In this document: piece after piece, positions 25,923 through 37,284 of the stretch
Layout: each line of letters begins with the position of its first letter
How positions within the stretch are numbered: position 1 is the first letter of the stretch
Source of the DNA: Nocardioides sambongensis
Lineage (GTDB): Bacteria; Actinomycetota; Actinomycetes; Propionibacteriales; Nocardioidaceae
Length of the DNA stretch: 64,000 bases
NCBI RefSeq assembly: GCF_006494815.1
Contig: NZ_CP041091.1
Coordinates: 1,262,501-1,326,500 of the forward strand
Direction: 5' to 3'
Program-made: the position numbers and the translations under genes
Notes under the pieces: generated by a model
Database searches by the model: none
Told to the model about the DNA's origin: nothing
What the model saw: the letters and a program-made list of their open reading frames with translations, nothing else

Positions 25923-27155
25923 GTGCTGCACCCGAAGCCCGGCGACCACGTCGCTCGCAACCGTCTCGCCCAACGACTCAACGGGGCCGTCCGGGCCGAG
26001 CGCGAACCGCTGGGCACCCCGATCTTCGTCGTCGACCTGGACGCCTTCGACACCAACGCCGCCGACCTGGTCCGGCGTGCCGGCGACACCCCGATCCGGG
26101 TCGCGTCCAAGTCACTGCGGGTGCCGGCGCTGATCCGCCGCGCGCTGGAGCGACCCGGGTTCGCCGGCGTGCTCTGCTACACCCTGGCCGAGGCCCTGTG
26201 GCTGGAGGAGCACGACGTCAACGACGACCTGGTGGTCGCCTACCCGAGCGTCGACGAGCGTGCCCTGAGCGCCCTCGTCGCCTCCCCGCGCGCGGCGTCG
26301 CGGATCACGGTGATGATCGACGACGTCGCCCACCTCGACGTGATCTCCGCGCTGCGCTCCTCGACCGCGGTGCCGATCAAGGTGGCCATCGACATCGACG
26401 CGGGCCTGCGCTGGGGCGGCCAGGCGGTCGGGCCCAAGCGCTCGCCGCTCTTCGACGTGGGCTCGGTCGCCGCTCTGGCGCGCGAGGTGGATCGGCGCAA
26501 GGGATTCCGCCTGGTCGGGGTGATGACCTACGAAGGGCAGGTCGCAGGCGTGCCCGACGACGTTCCCACCGCGCGGGCCAAGTCGCTGGTGGTGCGCAAG
26601 ATCAAGGAGAAGTCGGTCGAGCAGCTGCTGGTACGACGTGCCGCGATCCTCGACGCGCTGCGCCCCTACCTGCCCGAGGACGCCTTCTTCAACGCCGGCG
26701 GCTCGGGCTCGATCGAGTCCTCGGCCGCCGACCCCGTGGTGACCGAGGTGACTGCCGGCTCCGGGCTCCTGGTGCCGACGCTCTTCGACCACTACCGCAG
26801 CTTCGAGCCGCTGCCGGCCGCGTTCTTCGGACTACGGGTCACCCGGGTGCCGGCGCCGGGGATCGTCACGGTGCACGGCGGCGGCCTGATCGCCTCGGGG
26901 CCGACCGGGGCCGACCGCGCTCCGACCCCGTGGGCGCCGGCGGGTCTCGCCCTCACCGGTCTGGAGGGCGCCGGTGAGGTGCAGACGCCGCTGACCGGGA
27001 GCGGCACCGGCGGGATGTCCGTCGGCGACCTGGTCTGGTTCCGGCACGCCAAGTCCGGTGAGCCGTTCGAGCACGGCACCACCGTCCACCTGCTCCAGGG
27101 CGACGGGTTCGTGGACCACGTGCCGAGCTATCGCGGGCACGGCGTTGCCTTCTGA
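25923..27155 (+). CDS. Fold-type III PLP enzyme (alanine racemase / D-threonine aldolase-like)
   Basis: A 410-residue PLP-dependent enzyme of the group annotated as amino acid deaminase/aldolase. The TIM-barrel domain runs to about residue 260, with the PLP lysine K63 in RVASKSLRVP; the C-terminal D-serine dehydratase-like domain follows (AFFGLRVTRVPAPGIVTVHGGG). Substrate unknown; D-threonine, D-serine or a related beta-hydroxy amino acid is possible. The start is GTG at 25923. The downstream kinase-like gene begins inside its last codons. Confidence 0.8.
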   Translation: MLHPKPGDHVARNRLAQRLNGAVRAEREPLGTPIFVVDLDAFDTNAADLVRRAGDTPIRVASKSLRVPALIRRALERPGFAGVLCYTLAEALWLEEHDVNDDLVVAYPSVDERALSALVASPRAASRITVMIDDVAHLDVISALRSSTAVPIKVAIDIDAGLRWGGQAVGPKRSPLFDVGSVAALAREVDRRKGFRLVGVMTYEGQVAGVPDDVPTARAKSLVVRKIKEKSVEQLLVRRAAILDALRPYLPEDAFFNAGGSGSIESSAADPVVTEVTAGSGLLVPTLFDHYRSFEPLPAAFFGLRVTRVPAPGIVTVHGGGLIASGPTGADRAPTPWAPAGLALTGLEGAGEVQTPLTGSGTGGMSVGDLVWFRHAKSGEPFEHGTTVHLLQGDGFVDHVPSYRGHGVAF

Positions 27156-27723
27156 GCCTCCGGGCGCGGCCGCACGGATCGTCGCCGCGGCCGAGGAGGC
27201 CGAGCCCCGACTGGGCGGGACCCGCCTGGTCTGCATCGACGGCCTGGCCGGTGCCGGCAAGTCGACGCTGGCCACAGCCGTGGGCCGGCTGCGCCCCGAT
27301 GCGCTGGTGTTCGCCACCGACGACATGCTGCACGGTTGGTCGGGGCTGCCGGGCCTCGGCGTCACGCTGGACCGTCTCCTCCGGCCGCTCGCGGCGGGAC
27401 GTCCGGGACGGTGGCGGCGCTGGGACTGGCTGACCGGCGAGTGGGCCGAGGAGCACCGGGTCGATCCGGTCGCGCTGCTGGTCCTGGAGGGCGTCGGCTC
27501 CTGCGCCAACGAGATCGCCGACCTGGTCAGCCTGACCGTCTGGGTCGAGGCCGAGCGCACCGTCCGGCGCGACCGGTGGATCGACCGCGACGGCGAGGTG
27601 CTGCGCGGGCACTGGGCGACCTGGGCGGACGACGAGGCCGCCCACCACCGGGTGCACCGCGCCCGGGAGCGCGCAGGACTGCGCTACGACACCTCGACCG
27701 GCACCGCGCTCGCCCGTCGCTGA
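27145..27723 (+). CDS. P-loop kinase-like protein
   Basis: About 192 residues with a Walker A motif GLAGAGKST (K39), then DALVFATDDMLHGW and LLVLEGVGSC, which fits the uridine kinase/AAA_18-type nucleoside kinase fold. The substrate is not recognisable. The start is uncertain: TTG at 27145 overlaps the upstream stop by 11 bases and is the best in-frame codon; there is no ATG or GTG close to the right place. It ends four bases from the convergent PH-domain gene. Confidence 0.72.
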   Translation: MPSEPPGAAARIVAAAEEAEPRLGGTRLVCIDGLAGAGKSTLATAVGRLRPDALVFATDDMLHGWSGLPGLGVTLDRLLRPLAAGRPGRWRRWDWLTGEWAEEHRVDPVALLVLEGVGSCANEIADLVSLTVWVEAERTVRRDRWIDRDGEVLRGHWATWADDEAAHHRVHRARERAGLRYDTSTGTALARR

Positions 27724-27727
27724 GCCG

Positions 27728-28186
27728 TCAGGGTCGGTGGGCGGCGACGAGGGCCTTGACCTCGCGCACCGCCGTCTTGGCCCGGCCTCCGTCGGAGCCC
27801 TGGATCCCCAGCATGGGGATGGTGCGGCCGTCGGCCAGGTCCAGGTTCGGCCACGGCGCCCCGAGCGGCATCCGCACCTTCTCGATCTCCGCCCAGGCGA
27901 AGTCACGGCGCCGGTAGCCGTTGACGAGGGTGATCCCGTCCTCCGTCACCGTGACCCGGGAGCGGGCCATCGCGTAGAGCAGCGCCACGCCGACGCCGAC
28001 GATCGCGATCACGGTCCCGCGCTCGATCACGTTGATCGCGTCCCGGGTCTGCTGGTCGAAGCTGAGCCACAGCCAGGCGAAGGCGCCGACCAGGAACAGC
28101 GCGAAGACCGGCGCGGCGAGCCGCGGCCCGAACGGGCGCCAGGTGCGGGGCAGGGTGGGTGTGGTCACGTCGGAGGTCACCGTCAT
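27728..28186 (-). CDS. Membrane protein with bacterial PH domain
   Basis: 152 residues with two transmembrane helices (about residues 24-44 and 57-75), followed by a cytosolic beta-rich region (VTVTEDGITLVNGYRRRDFAW) typical of bPH domains. Proteins of this type are often found behind hisG/hisE or ribH in Actinobacteria. Function unknown. It starts ATG at 28186, 19 bases after hisG, so it is probably the last gene of the rib-his unit. Confidence 0.78.
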   Translation of the reverse strand: MTVTSDVTTPTLPRTWRPFGPRLAAPVFALFLVGAFAWLWLSFDQQTRDAINVIERGTVIAIVGVGVALLYAMARSRVTVTEDGITLVNGYRRRDFAWAEIEKVRMPLGAPWPNLDLADGRTIPMLGIQGSDGGRAKTAVREVKALVAAHRP

Positions 28187-28205
28187 GGTCTCGTCTCGGG
28201 CCGCG

Positions 28206-29066
28206 TCACAGCCGGCAGGCGTGGATATCGGTGGTCAGGATGCCGCGCGCGCCGAGGTCGAAGAGCTCGTCCATCACCCGCTGGGCGCGCTGCCGCGGCA
28301 CCATGGAACGCACGGCGACCCACCCCTCGCGATGCAACGGGCTCACGGTGGGGCTCTCGATGCCGGGCGTCAGCGCCACGGCCTCCTCCACCCGTTCGGC
28401 TCGGATGTCGTAGTCCATCATCACGTAGGTGCGGGCGACCAGGACGCCCTGCAGCCGGCGCAGGAAGACCTCCATCCCGGCGGGCTTGCGCTCCGGTCCG
28501 GTGATCAGCACCGCCTCGGAGCTCTGGATCACCTCACCGAAGACCTCGAGGCCGGCGGCGCGCAGCGTGCTCCCGGTCTCGACCACGTCCGCGATGACGT
28601 CGGCGACGCCGAGCTGGATGCTGCTCTCCACCGCGCCGTCCAGCCGGACGACGGTGGCGTCGATCCCCTTCTCGGAGAGGTACGTCGACAGCATGCCGTC
28701 GTACGACGTCGCGATCCGCTTGCCGGCGAGGTCGGCCCCGCCGGACATGGTGCCGACCGGCGCGGCGAACCGGAACGTCGATCGTCCGAACCCGAGCTGC
28801 AGGGTCTCGGTGGCCTGCGCCCCGGAGTCGAGCAGCAGGTCGCGGCCGGTGATGCCGACGTCGAGGGTGCCCTCGCCGACGTAGAGCGCGATGTCGCGGG
28901 GGCGGAGGTAGAAGAACTCGACCTGGTTGTCCGGGTCGATCTTGGTGAGCTGCTTGCTGTCGGTGCGCTGGGCGTAGCCCGCCTCGCGCAGGATGGTCGA
29001 GGCGGCCTCCGAGAGGGCGCCCTTGTTGGGCACCGCGACGCGGAGCAGCTGCGGCTGGTCAGGCAT
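28206..29066 (-). CDS. hisG: ATP phosphoribosyltransferase (long form)
   Basis: This enzyme joins ATP and PRPP in the first step of histidine synthesis. 286 residues, long-form HisG with a C-terminal ACT-like regulatory domain for histidine inhibition. The segments VAVPNKGALSEAA, YVGEGTLDVGITGRDLL and VADVIADVVETGSTLRAAGLE (PRPP loop) are visible. It lies 11 bases after hisE; the remaining his genes are not in this window. Confidence 0.96.
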   Translation of the reverse strand: MPDQPQLLRVAVPNKGALSEAASTILREAGYAQRTDSKQLTKIDPDNQVEFFYLRPRDIALYVGEGTLDVGITGRDLLLDSGAQATETLQLGFGRSTFRFAAPVGTMSGGADLAGKRIATSYDGMLSTYLSEKGIDATVVRLDGAVESSIQLGVADVIADVVETGSTLRAAGLEVFGEVIQSSEAVLITGPERKPAGMEVFLRRLQGVLVARTYVMMDYDIRAERVEEAVALTPGIESPTVSPLHREGWVAVRSMVPRQRAQRVMDELFDLGARGILTTDIHACRL

Positions 29067-29077
29067 GAGGGGTCTTC

Positions 29078-29341
29078 CTAGAGGTGGGTGTAGACGTCCT
29101 CGAGCGAGAGTCCGCTCGCGAGCATCAGGACCTGGGCGTGGTAGAGCAGCTGGCTGATCTCCTCCGCGGTCCGCTCCGGGCCCTCGTGCTCGGCGGCCAT
29201 CCAGGACTCGGCGGCTTCCTCGACCAGCTTCTTCCCGATCGCATGGACGCCCGCGTCGAGGGCACGGACGGTGCCGGATCCCTCGGGACGGGTCCGAGCC
29301 GTCTCGGTGAGCTCGGCGAACAGGGCGTCGAACGTCTTCAC
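29078..29341 (-). CDS. hisE: Phosphoribosyl-ATP pyrophosphatase
   Basis: An 87-residue all-helical MazG-fold enzyme for the second step of histidine synthesis. The segment [18 protein letters not shown] followed by [16 protein letters not shown] carries the acidic metal-binding residues. The start is GTG at 29341. It sits 14 bases after ribH and 11 before hisG. HisI, usually separate in Actinobacteria, is not here. Confidence 0.95.
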   Translation of the reverse strand: MKTFDALFAELTETARTRPEGSGTVRALDAGVHAIGKKLVEEAAESWMAAEHEGPERTAEEISQLLYHAQVLMLASGLSLEDVYTHL

Positions 29342-29355
29342 GGTGCCCAGCCTAG

Positions 29356-31081
<1,726 letters not shown>

Positions 31082-31083
31082 GC

Positions 31084-31704
31084 TCAGTTCTCCTGCTTCT
31101 CGTTGTCGGCGCGCGTGTAGGCGCGCACGAGCTTCTCCACGTGCTTGGCGAGGACGTCCACCTCGAGGTTGACCGGGTCGCCGGCGGCCCGGAACCCGAG
31201 GGTGGTCCGGGCCAGGGTCTCCGGGATCAGGCTGACCGTGAAGGAGGATTCCCCGGCCTCCACGACGGTCAGCGAGGTGCCGTCGACGGTGATCGATCCC
31301 TTGTCCACCAGGTAGCGGGCGAGGTCGGCGGGCAGGGTGATCTCGACGACCTCCCAGTGCTCACTCGGCGTGCGGGCGACGACCTCGCCGACGCCGTCGA
31401 CGTGGCCCTGGACGATGTGCCCGCCGAGCCGCTTCTCCGCGGTGACCGCCCGCTCCAGGTTGACCCGGTCGCCGGCGCGCAGCCGGCCGGTGCTGGTCTT
31501 GGCCAGCGTCTCGGCCATCACGTCCGCGGTCCAGCTCCGCTCGGTGCGCTCGGCCACGGTGAGGCAGACGCCGTTGACCGCGATCGAGTCGCCCGGTCCG
31601 GCGTCGGACAGCGTCAGGTCGGCGGCGATCGTGATCCGTACGGCGTCGCCCTGGTCCTCGACCGCCTCGACGGTGCCCAGCTCCTCGACGATCCCGGTGA
31701 ACAT
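31084..31704 (-). CDS. ribE: Riboflavin synthase alpha chain
   Basis: 206 residues forming two similar lumazine-binding domains, each opening with [16 protein letters not shown] and [18 protein letters not shown] motifs. It dismutates two lumazines to riboflavin. The ATG at 31704 shares one base with the ribD stop (TGATG), so translation is coupled. Confidence 0.97.
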   Translation of the reverse strand: MFTGIVEELGTVEAVEDQGDAVRITIAADLTLSDAGPGDSIAVNGVCLTVAERTERSWTADVMAETLAKTSTGRLRAGDRVNLERAVTAEKRLGGHIVQGHVDGVGEVVARTPSEHWEVVEITLPADLARYLVDKGSITVDGTSLTVVEAGESSFTVSLIPETLARTTLGFRAAGDPVNLEVDVLAKHVEKLVRAYTRADNEKQEN

Positions 31705-32748
31705 CAGGTGTCCTTCCTCCGGGGCTCGAGCACCAGCCGGACATTGGCCTCGGCGCCCTCCCCGACGACGGTGGTGGCGACGAGCTCGAGCCCGAGCGCG
31801 TCGGTGACGGTGGTGATGCCGAGGTCCCCACGGCGCTCAGGCCGGAGCCGAGCAGCATCGGCGCGACGTAGACGATCACCTCGTCGACGACGCCGGCGGT
31901 GAGGAAGGCGGCGGCGACGGTCGGACCGCCCTCGAAGAAGACGTGCTGGCGTCCGTGGTCGCGGTACAGCGCCTGCAGGGCCCAGAGCGGGTCCCGCCCG
32001 CGCAGCTGCAGGGTCGGCGCCGCGTCGTCGAGCACCCGGCTGCCCGGCGGGAGGTCGCGCTCCCCCAGCACCGCCCGCAGCGGCTGGGTGGGCAGCGGCC
32101 GGTCCTCGTCGTCGCGTACGGTCAGCTGCGGGTCGTCGGCCAGGACGGTGCCGGTGCCGACCAGCATCGTGTCGCACAGGGCACGCAGCGCGTGGGTGTC
32201 ACGACGGGCGGCCGGGCTGCTGACCCACCGGCTGGTGCCGTCGACGGCGGCGCTGCGCCCGTCCAGCGTGGTGGCGAACTTCCAGGTCACGAAGGCCCGA
32301 CCGTGCTCGTGGGCGAACGTCCAGGCACGGTTCAGGTCGCGCGCGTCCTCCTCGAGGAGCCCCTGGTCGACGGTGATGCCGGCAGCGGTCAGCGTCTCCA
32401 GACCGCCCTGCGCCACCGGGTTGGGGTCCTGTTGCGCGACCACCACCCGGGCCACGCCCGCCTCGACCAGCGCGCGTGCGCACGGTCCGGTCCGGCCGGT
32501 GTGGTTGCAGGGCTCGAGGGTGACCACCGCGGTCGCGCCCCGGGCCCGCTCGCCCGCGGCCCGCAGGGCGGCGATCTCGGCGTGCGGCGTCCCGGCACCC
32601 TGGTGGTATCCCTCCCCACGGTGGTGCCGTCCGGCGCGAGGAGCACGCAGCCGACGCGGGGGTTCGGGTGCAACGGCACGCCGGGGGACGCGGCGAGCGC
32701 GAGGGCACGCCGCATCGCGTCGTACTCGCCGGTGAAGGTGGTGTTCAC
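31704..32748 (-). CDS. ribD: Bifunctional riboflavin deaminase/reductase RibD (two one-base frameshifts)
   Basis: RibD deaminates and then reduces the first pyrimidine intermediate. 348 residues after repair. The N-terminal zinc deaminase domain has HPNPRVGCVLL, HAEIAALRAAG and PCNHTGRTGPC; the C-terminal reductase domain has KFATTLDGRSA. It starts GTG at 32748 right behind the FMN riboswitch. The frame breaks at 32614-32617 (after TTVG) and 31826-31829 (after SAVG); one added G at each restores the protein. It is the first gene of ribD-E-BA-H. Confidence 0.92.
31826..31829 (-). other. Frameshift site 2 in ribD
   Basis: The coding strand has GTGGGGACC where GTGGGGGACC joins LLGSGLSAVG to DLGITTVTDALG. 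Confidence 0.85.
32614..32617 (-). other. Frameshift site 1 in ribD
   Basis: The coding strand has GTGGGGAGGG where GTGGGGGAGGG restores VGEGYHQGAGTPHAE. Confidence 0.85.
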
Positions 32749-32848
32749 CTCGATGTCCTCTCCTCTGCTCCGGCCTGATCGGCTCCGGGGCGAGGGGACG
32801 TACGGCGTGCGGTGGCTCGGCTGACCGGCTCACCGACGCTGGCGTGCA

Positions 32849-32990
32849 CTTCCCATCCGGACTTTGACCGTCGGTCCAGGAGTTCCACCTGGTCAACCGG
32901 CCACTGGCTGTGGACGGGTCGCGGACTTCGGAGTGAAGCGAGGTGCTTCGCCACCGTCACCGCCGGCTCGGATTTTCACCGACCCCAGAG
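32849..32990 (-). promoter_or_regulatory. FMN riboswitch (RFN element)
   Basis: The minus strand shows the conserved RFN blocks in order: GGGGTCGGTGAAAATCCGA, GCCGGCGGTGA, AGTCCGCGACCC, GGTTGACCAGGTGGAA, TCCTGGACCGACGG and finally AAAGTCCGGATGGGAAG. It sits about 100 bases before the ribD start in the rpe-ribD gap. FMN binding should reduce expression of ribD-E-BA-H. The rest of 32749-33051 holds no gene that I can support. Confidence 0.95.
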
Positions 32991-33051
32991 CACGCAAGCT
33001 CTTGACCTCCATGGTGACACAGCCGCAACGGGGCGACCGCATCCGTGCCGC

Positions 33052-33720
33052 TCAGTGGACTCCGGCGGCAGCCGCCGCACGCTCGCGCAGCGCGGTCACC
33101 ATGGCGTCCGGGTCGTCAGCGGAGTAGACGGCCGAGCCGGCGACGAAGACGTCGGCGCCCGCCTCCGCGCACCGCTCGATGGTCTCCAGGGAGACACCGC
33201 CGTCGACCTGGAGCCACGTCTGCACCCCGTGCCGCTCCATCAGGGCGCGGGCCCGACGGATCTTCGGCAGGCAGAGGTCGAGGAACTTCTGACCGCCGAA
33301 TCCCGGCTCGACGGTCATCACGAGCAGCATGTCCAGCTCGGGCAGCAGGTCCTCGTAGGGCTCGATCGGCGTGGCCGGACGCAGCGCCATCGAGGCGCGG
33401 GCGCCGGCGGCGCGGATCTCCCGGGCGAGACGGACCGGGGCCTGGGCCGCCTCCACGTGGAAGGTCACCGAGCCGCAGCCGGCCTCGGCGTAGGTGACGG
33501 CGTGCCGGTCGACGTCCGCGATCATCAGGTGGGCGTCCAGGGGGGTCTCGGTGCTGCGGGCGAGCGCCTCGACCATGGTCGGACCGAAGGTCAGGTTGGG
33601 CACGAAGTGGTTGTCCATCACGTCGACGTGCACCCAGTCGGCACTGGGGATCCGGGCCACCTCCTCCCCCAGGCGGGTGAAGTCGGCGTTGAGGATGGAT
33701 GGCGTGATCTGGATGCCCAC
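33052..33720 (-). CDS. rpe: Ribulose-phosphate 3-epimerase
   Basis: A pentose phosphate pathway TIM-barrel enzyme converting ribulose-5-P and xylulose-5-P; ribulose-5-P also feeds riboflavin synthesis next door. 222 residues. Motifs [38 protein letters not shown] and [10 protein letters not shown] carry the metal and catalytic residues. The start is GTG at 33720 (GIQITPS). It is separated from ribD by the FMN riboswitch. Confidence 0.96.
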   Translation of the reverse strand: MGIQITPSILNADFTRLGEEVARIPSADWVHVDVMDNHFVPNLTFGPTMVEALARSTETPLDAHLMIADVDRHAVTYAEAGCGSVTFHVEAAQAPVRLAREIRAAGARASMALRPATPIEPYEDLLPELDMLLVMTVEPGFGGQKFLDLCLPKIRRARALMERHGVQTWLQVDGGVSLETIERCAEAGADVFVAGSAVYSADDPDAMVTALRERAAAAAGVH

Positions 33721-33755
33721 GGGCCCCGATCCTAGGCGGTCCCGGCCATTGCGGC

Positions 33756-34736
33756 TCACTCGTCGCCGGCCGGTGCCTCGTCCTCGGCGTCCTCGGCGTC
33801 CTCGGCGTCCGCCGCCTCGAGCAGCGGGGCGATGTCGAAGACGTGGTCGTCGATGTCGGCGTGCAGGTCACCGATCTCGCCGAACCTGCGCGGCACCGTG
33901 CGCAGCGTGAAGTCGCGCGGGTCCGCGTCCGCGATCTCCTCCCACCGCACCGGCGTCGAGACCCGACCGTCGGGCAGTCCCCGCACCGAGTACGCCGCGG
34001 CGATGGTGTGGTCGCGTGCGTTCTGGTTGTAGTCGACGAAGACGTGGTGCGGGTCGCGGTTCTTCTTCCACCAGGTGGTGGTGACGTCGTCGGGTGCCCG
34101 GCGCTCCACCTCGCGCGCGAACGCCCAGGCGGCGCGACGCACCGCCTTGTGGTCGTGGTCGGGCCGGATCCGCACGTAGACGTGCAGCCCCTTGCTGCCG
34201 CTGGTCTTGGGGTGGCCGACGGCCCCCAGCTCGTCGAGCACCTCCCGTACGACGCCGGCGGTGCGTCGTACCGCGTCGTAGTCGGCGAGCGGGCCGGGGT
34301 CGAGGTCGATGCGCCACTCGTCGGGCTGCTCGACGTGACCGCGGCGGCTGTTCCACGGGTGGAACTCGACGGTGGACATCTGCACCGCCCAGATCACCGC
34401 ACCCAGCTCGGTCACGCAGAGCTCGTCGGCGGTGCGCGACCACCGCGGGAAGAAGAGCCGGACCGTCTCCACCCACGGCGGCGCGCCGGCGGGGAGCCGC
34501 TTCTGGTGCACCTTGTCGCCGGCCAGCCCCTTCGGGAAGCGGTGCAGCATGCACGGCCGCTCGCGCAGCGCGTTGACGATCCCCGGCCCCACCGCGAGGT
34601 AGTAGTGCACCAGGTCGAGCTTGGTGGCCCCGATCTGCGGGAAGTAGATCCGGTCGGGGTTGCTCACCCGGATCGTGCGGTCCTCCTGGTCCGGACCCTG
34701 GGCCGGAACGTCGATCTCGATCGCGGGGGTCGCCAT
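33756..34736 (-). CDS. Stand-alone LigD-type polymerase/primase domain
   Basis: This is an archaeo-eukaryotic primase-like polymerase as found in LigD, for end repair with ribonucleotide preference. 326 residues and no ligase or phosphoesterase domain. The catalytic acids are D144 and D146 in WRIDLDPGP and probably D235 in VFVDYNQN; H185 lies in [10 protein letters not shown]. The acidic tail contains an AED-AED-AED repeat encoded by a 9-base tandem repeat (33781-33807). No ku or ligase gene is next to it, so partners must be elsewhere. Confidence 0.88.
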   Translation of the reverse strand: MATPAIEIDVPAQGPDQEDRTIRVSNPDRIYFPQIGATKLDLVHYYLAVGPGIVNALRERPCMLHRFPKGLAGDKVHQKRLPAGAPPWVETVRLFFPRWSRTADELCVTELGAVIWAVQMSTVEFHPWNSRRGHVEQPDEWRIDLDPGPLADYDAVRRTAGVVREVLDELGAVGHPKTSGSKGLHVYVRIRPDHDHKAVRRAAWAFAREVERRAPDDVTTTWWKKNRDPHHVFVDYNQNARDHTIAAAYSVRGLPDGRVSTPVRWEEIADADPRDFTLRTVPRRFGEIGDLHADIDDHVFDIAPLLEAADAEDAEDAEDEAPAGDE

Positions 34737-34767
34737 GGGGCGACTCTAGGTGTACCCGGTCGTGGCG

Positions 34768-35787
34768 TCAGCGCCAGCCGAGCGCCGGAGCCAGGTGGGT
34801 CAGCACCGACTCCAGCAGGTGGGCGTTGTAGTCGACGCCGAGCTGGTTGGGCACGGTGAGCAGCAGCGTGTCGGCGGCCGCGATCGCCTCGTCGGCCGCG
34901 AGCTGGGTGATCAGCGCGTCCGGCTCCGCGGCGTAGGAGCGCCCGAACACGGCACGCATGTTGTCGATCTGGCCGACCTGGTCGTCGCTGTCGGCGCTGC
35001 CACCGAACAGGGCGTGGTCCTGAGCGGTCACCAGGGGGAAGATCGACCGGCTGACCGAGACCCGTGGCGGGTGGTCCCAGCCGGCCGCGTCCCAGGCCTC
35101 GCGGAACTCCTGGATCTGCTCGGCCTGCTGGACGTGGAACGGCTTGCCGGACTCGTCCTCCTTCAGCGTCGAGCTCATCAGGTTCATCCCCAGGCCGGCC
35201 GCCCAGCGCGCGGTCGCGTTGGAGGCGGCGCCCCACCAGAGCCGCTTGCCCAGGCCCTCGGAGTGCGGCTCGAGGCGCAGCAGCCCCGGCGGGTTGGCGA
35301 ACATCGGGCGCGGGCTGGGCTGGGCGAAGCCCTTGCCCTCGAGCACCTCGAGCAGGACCTCGGTGTGCCGCCTGGCCAGGTCGGCGTCGGTCTCCCCCTC
35401 TCCGGGCCGGTAGCCGAAGTAGCGCCACCCGTCGACCACCTGTTCCGGTGAGCCGCGGGAGATCCCCAGCTGGAGGCGTTGCCCGGCGATCAGGTCCGCC
35501 GCGCCGGCGTTCTCGGCCATCATCAGCGGGTTCTCGTAGCGCATGTCGATCACCCCGGTGCCCAGCTCGATCCGTGAGGTCCGCGCGCCGGCGGCGGCGA
35601 GCAGGGGGAACGGGCTCCCCAGCTGGCGGGCGAAGTGGTGGACGCGGAAGTAGGCGCCGTCGGCGCCGACCTCCTCGGCGGCGACCGCCAGCTCGATGGA
35701 CTGCTGCAGCACGTCGGCGGCGGTGCGGGTCTGCGAGCCCTGCGCCGTCGACCAGTGTCCGAAGGAGAGGAAGCCGATCTTCTTCAT
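34768..35787 (-). CDS. LLM-class flavin-dependent oxidoreductase
   Basis: A luciferase-like TIM-barrel monooxygenase, 339 residues, with family segments AAEEVGADGAYFRVHHFARQ, RIELGTGVIDMRYENPLMMAE and RLQLGISRGSPEQVV. It would use FMNH2 or F420; the cofactor and substrate cannot be told from this sequence. It is flanked by the LigD-type polymerase and rsmB, with no pathway context. Confidence 0.85.
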   Translation of the reverse strand: MKKIGFLSFGHWSTAQGSQTRTAADVLQQSIELAVAAEEVGADGAYFRVHHFARQLGSPFPLLAAAGARTSRIELGTGVIDMRYENPLMMAENAGAADLIAGQRLQLGISRGSPEQVVDGWRYFGYRPGEGETDADLARRHTEVLLEVLEGKGFAQPSPRPMFANPPGLLRLEPHSEGLGKRLWWGAASNATARWAAGLGMNLMSSTLKEDESGKPFHVQQAEQIQEFREAWDAAGWDHPPRVSVSRSIFPLVTAQDHALFGGSADSDDQVGQIDNMRAVFGRSYAAEPDALITQLAADEAIAAADTLLLTVPNQLGVDYNAHLLESVLTHLAPALGWR

Positions 35788-35880
35788 GCCCGGTCCAAGG
35801 TCGGCCCGGCCCGGTTCATTCCCTCTGCTCCGGCCCAGGTCAGGGGCCGGACGTCAGCGGCCGGGCGCCGGGCGTCGGCG

Positions 35881-37284
35881 TCAGCCCTGCTTGCGCAGGA
35901 GCGCGAGGAACATCGCGTCGGTGCCGTGCCGGTGCGGCCACAGCTGGGCGGTCCCGGCCACGGGCCCGTCGGCATCCTCCACGCCGGGCAGCAGGCCGCG
36001 GACGTCCTCCACGCTCACGTCCGCGACGCCACGGACGACCGAGGAGATCACCTCACCGGTCTCGATCCGGACCGGCGAGCAGGTCGCGTAGAGCACCACG
36101 CCGCCGGGCCGCACCAGGTCGAGCGCGGAGCGCAGCAGACGGCGCTGCAGCATCACCAGGCCCACCAGGTCGTCGGCCGAGCGACGCCAGCGCGCCTCGG
36201 GACGCCGGCGCAGGGCACCCAGTCCCGAGCAGGGCGCGTCGAGCAGGATCCGGTCGAAGCCGGCCGGGCGCAACGGCGCCGCGGTGCCGTCGGCGTTGAG
36301 CACGACCGGCGGGTGCGCGGACGCCGTCCCGGAGGCGGCGAGGCCGCTCAGCGCCCGCTCCACCAGGCGCGCCCGGTGCAGGTGCTGCTCGACGGCTACC
36401 AGGCGCGCTCCGCGCTGGGCGGCCAGAGCGGCCAGCAGGGCGGCCTTGCCGCCGGGACCGGCACAGAGGTCCAGCCAGAGTCGGTCCGGACCCTCCAGCG
36501 GCGCGGAGGCAAGCGCGTGGGCCACCAGCTGCGAGCCCTCGTCCTGGACCCCGGCCCGCCGCTCGGCGACGGCCGGCACGTCGGAGGGGTCACCCGGCTC
36601 GGCGACCACGCCGTACGGCGAGTAGCGGGTCGGCGTGCCCGGGAGCTCGTCCCGGGTGGCCAGGCCGGGTCGGGCGACCAGGGTCACCCGGGGCGGGACG
36701 TTGTTGGCCGCGAGCACCGCGTCCAGGTCGTCCTCGGGCGCCGCGGCGCGCAGCTGGTCGACCACCCAGACCGGGTGGCTGTGCGCGATGGCGGCTCGCT
36801 CGTCGTCCGGGAGGGTGTCGGGGGTCAGCTGTGCGATCCAGGCCTCGAGGTCCTGGCGGGCCACCGAGCGCAGCACCGCGTTGGCGAAGCCGGCGGCGCC
36901 GGGGCCGGTGGTGCTGCGCACCAGATCCACGCTCGTGCTGATCGCGGCGTGGGCCGGGACCCGCATCGAGAGCAGCTGGTGGCACCCCAGCCGGAGCACG
37001 TCGAGGACGCCGGCCTCCACCTTGCGCAGACCGCGGTCGATGCAGGTCGCCAGGATCGCGTCGTAGGTCCCGCGCCGCCGGATCGTGCCGGAGACGAGCT
37101 CGGTGGTGAACGCGGCGTCGCGACCGGTCAGCCGGTACTGGGCGAGGATCCCGGGCAGCACCAGGTTGGCGTAGGCGTCCTCGGCGCGGACCGCCGTGAG
37201 GACCGCGAGGGCGGCGGCGCGCGGTCGGTCGACGCGGCGGGAGGCCGCGCCGGCTGCTCGCGAGCCGGGCCGCGCCCGGTTCAC
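35881..37284 (-). CDS. rsmB: 16S rRNA (cytosine-5)-methyltransferase RsmB
   Basis: This Sun/Fmu-family enzyme methylates C967 of 16S rRNA (E. coli numbering). 467 residues: a NusB-like N-terminal domain ([20 protein letters not shown]), then the Rossmann SAM domain with [15 protein letters not shown]. Two active-site motifs are visible, [15 protein letters not shown] and YATCSP, with both conserved cysteines. The GTG start at 37284 overlaps the fmt stop by four bases. The order def-fmt-rsmB is widely conserved. Confidence 0.95.
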   Translation of the reverse strand: MNRARPGSRAAGAASRRVDRPRAAALAVLTAVRAEDAYANLVLPGILAQYRLTGRDAAFTTELVSGTIRRRGTYDAILATCIDRGLRKVEAGVLDVLRLGCHQLLSMRVPAHAAISTSVDLVRSTTGPGAAGFANAVLRSVARQDLEAWIAQLTPDTLPDDERAAIAHSHPVWVVDQLRAAAPEDDLDAVLAANNVPPRVTLVARPGLATRDELPGTPTRYSPYGVVAEPGDPSDVPAVAERRAGVQDEGSQLVAHALASAPLEGPDRLWLDLCAGPGGKAALLAALAAQRGARLVAVEQHLHRARLVERALSGLAASGTASAHPPVVLNADGTAAPLRPAGFDRILLDAPCSGLGALRRRPEARWRRSADDLVGLVMLQRRLLRSALDLVRPGGVVLYATCSPVRIETGEVISSVVRGVADVSVEDVRGLLPGVEDADGPVAGTAQLWPHRHGTDAMFLALLRKQG

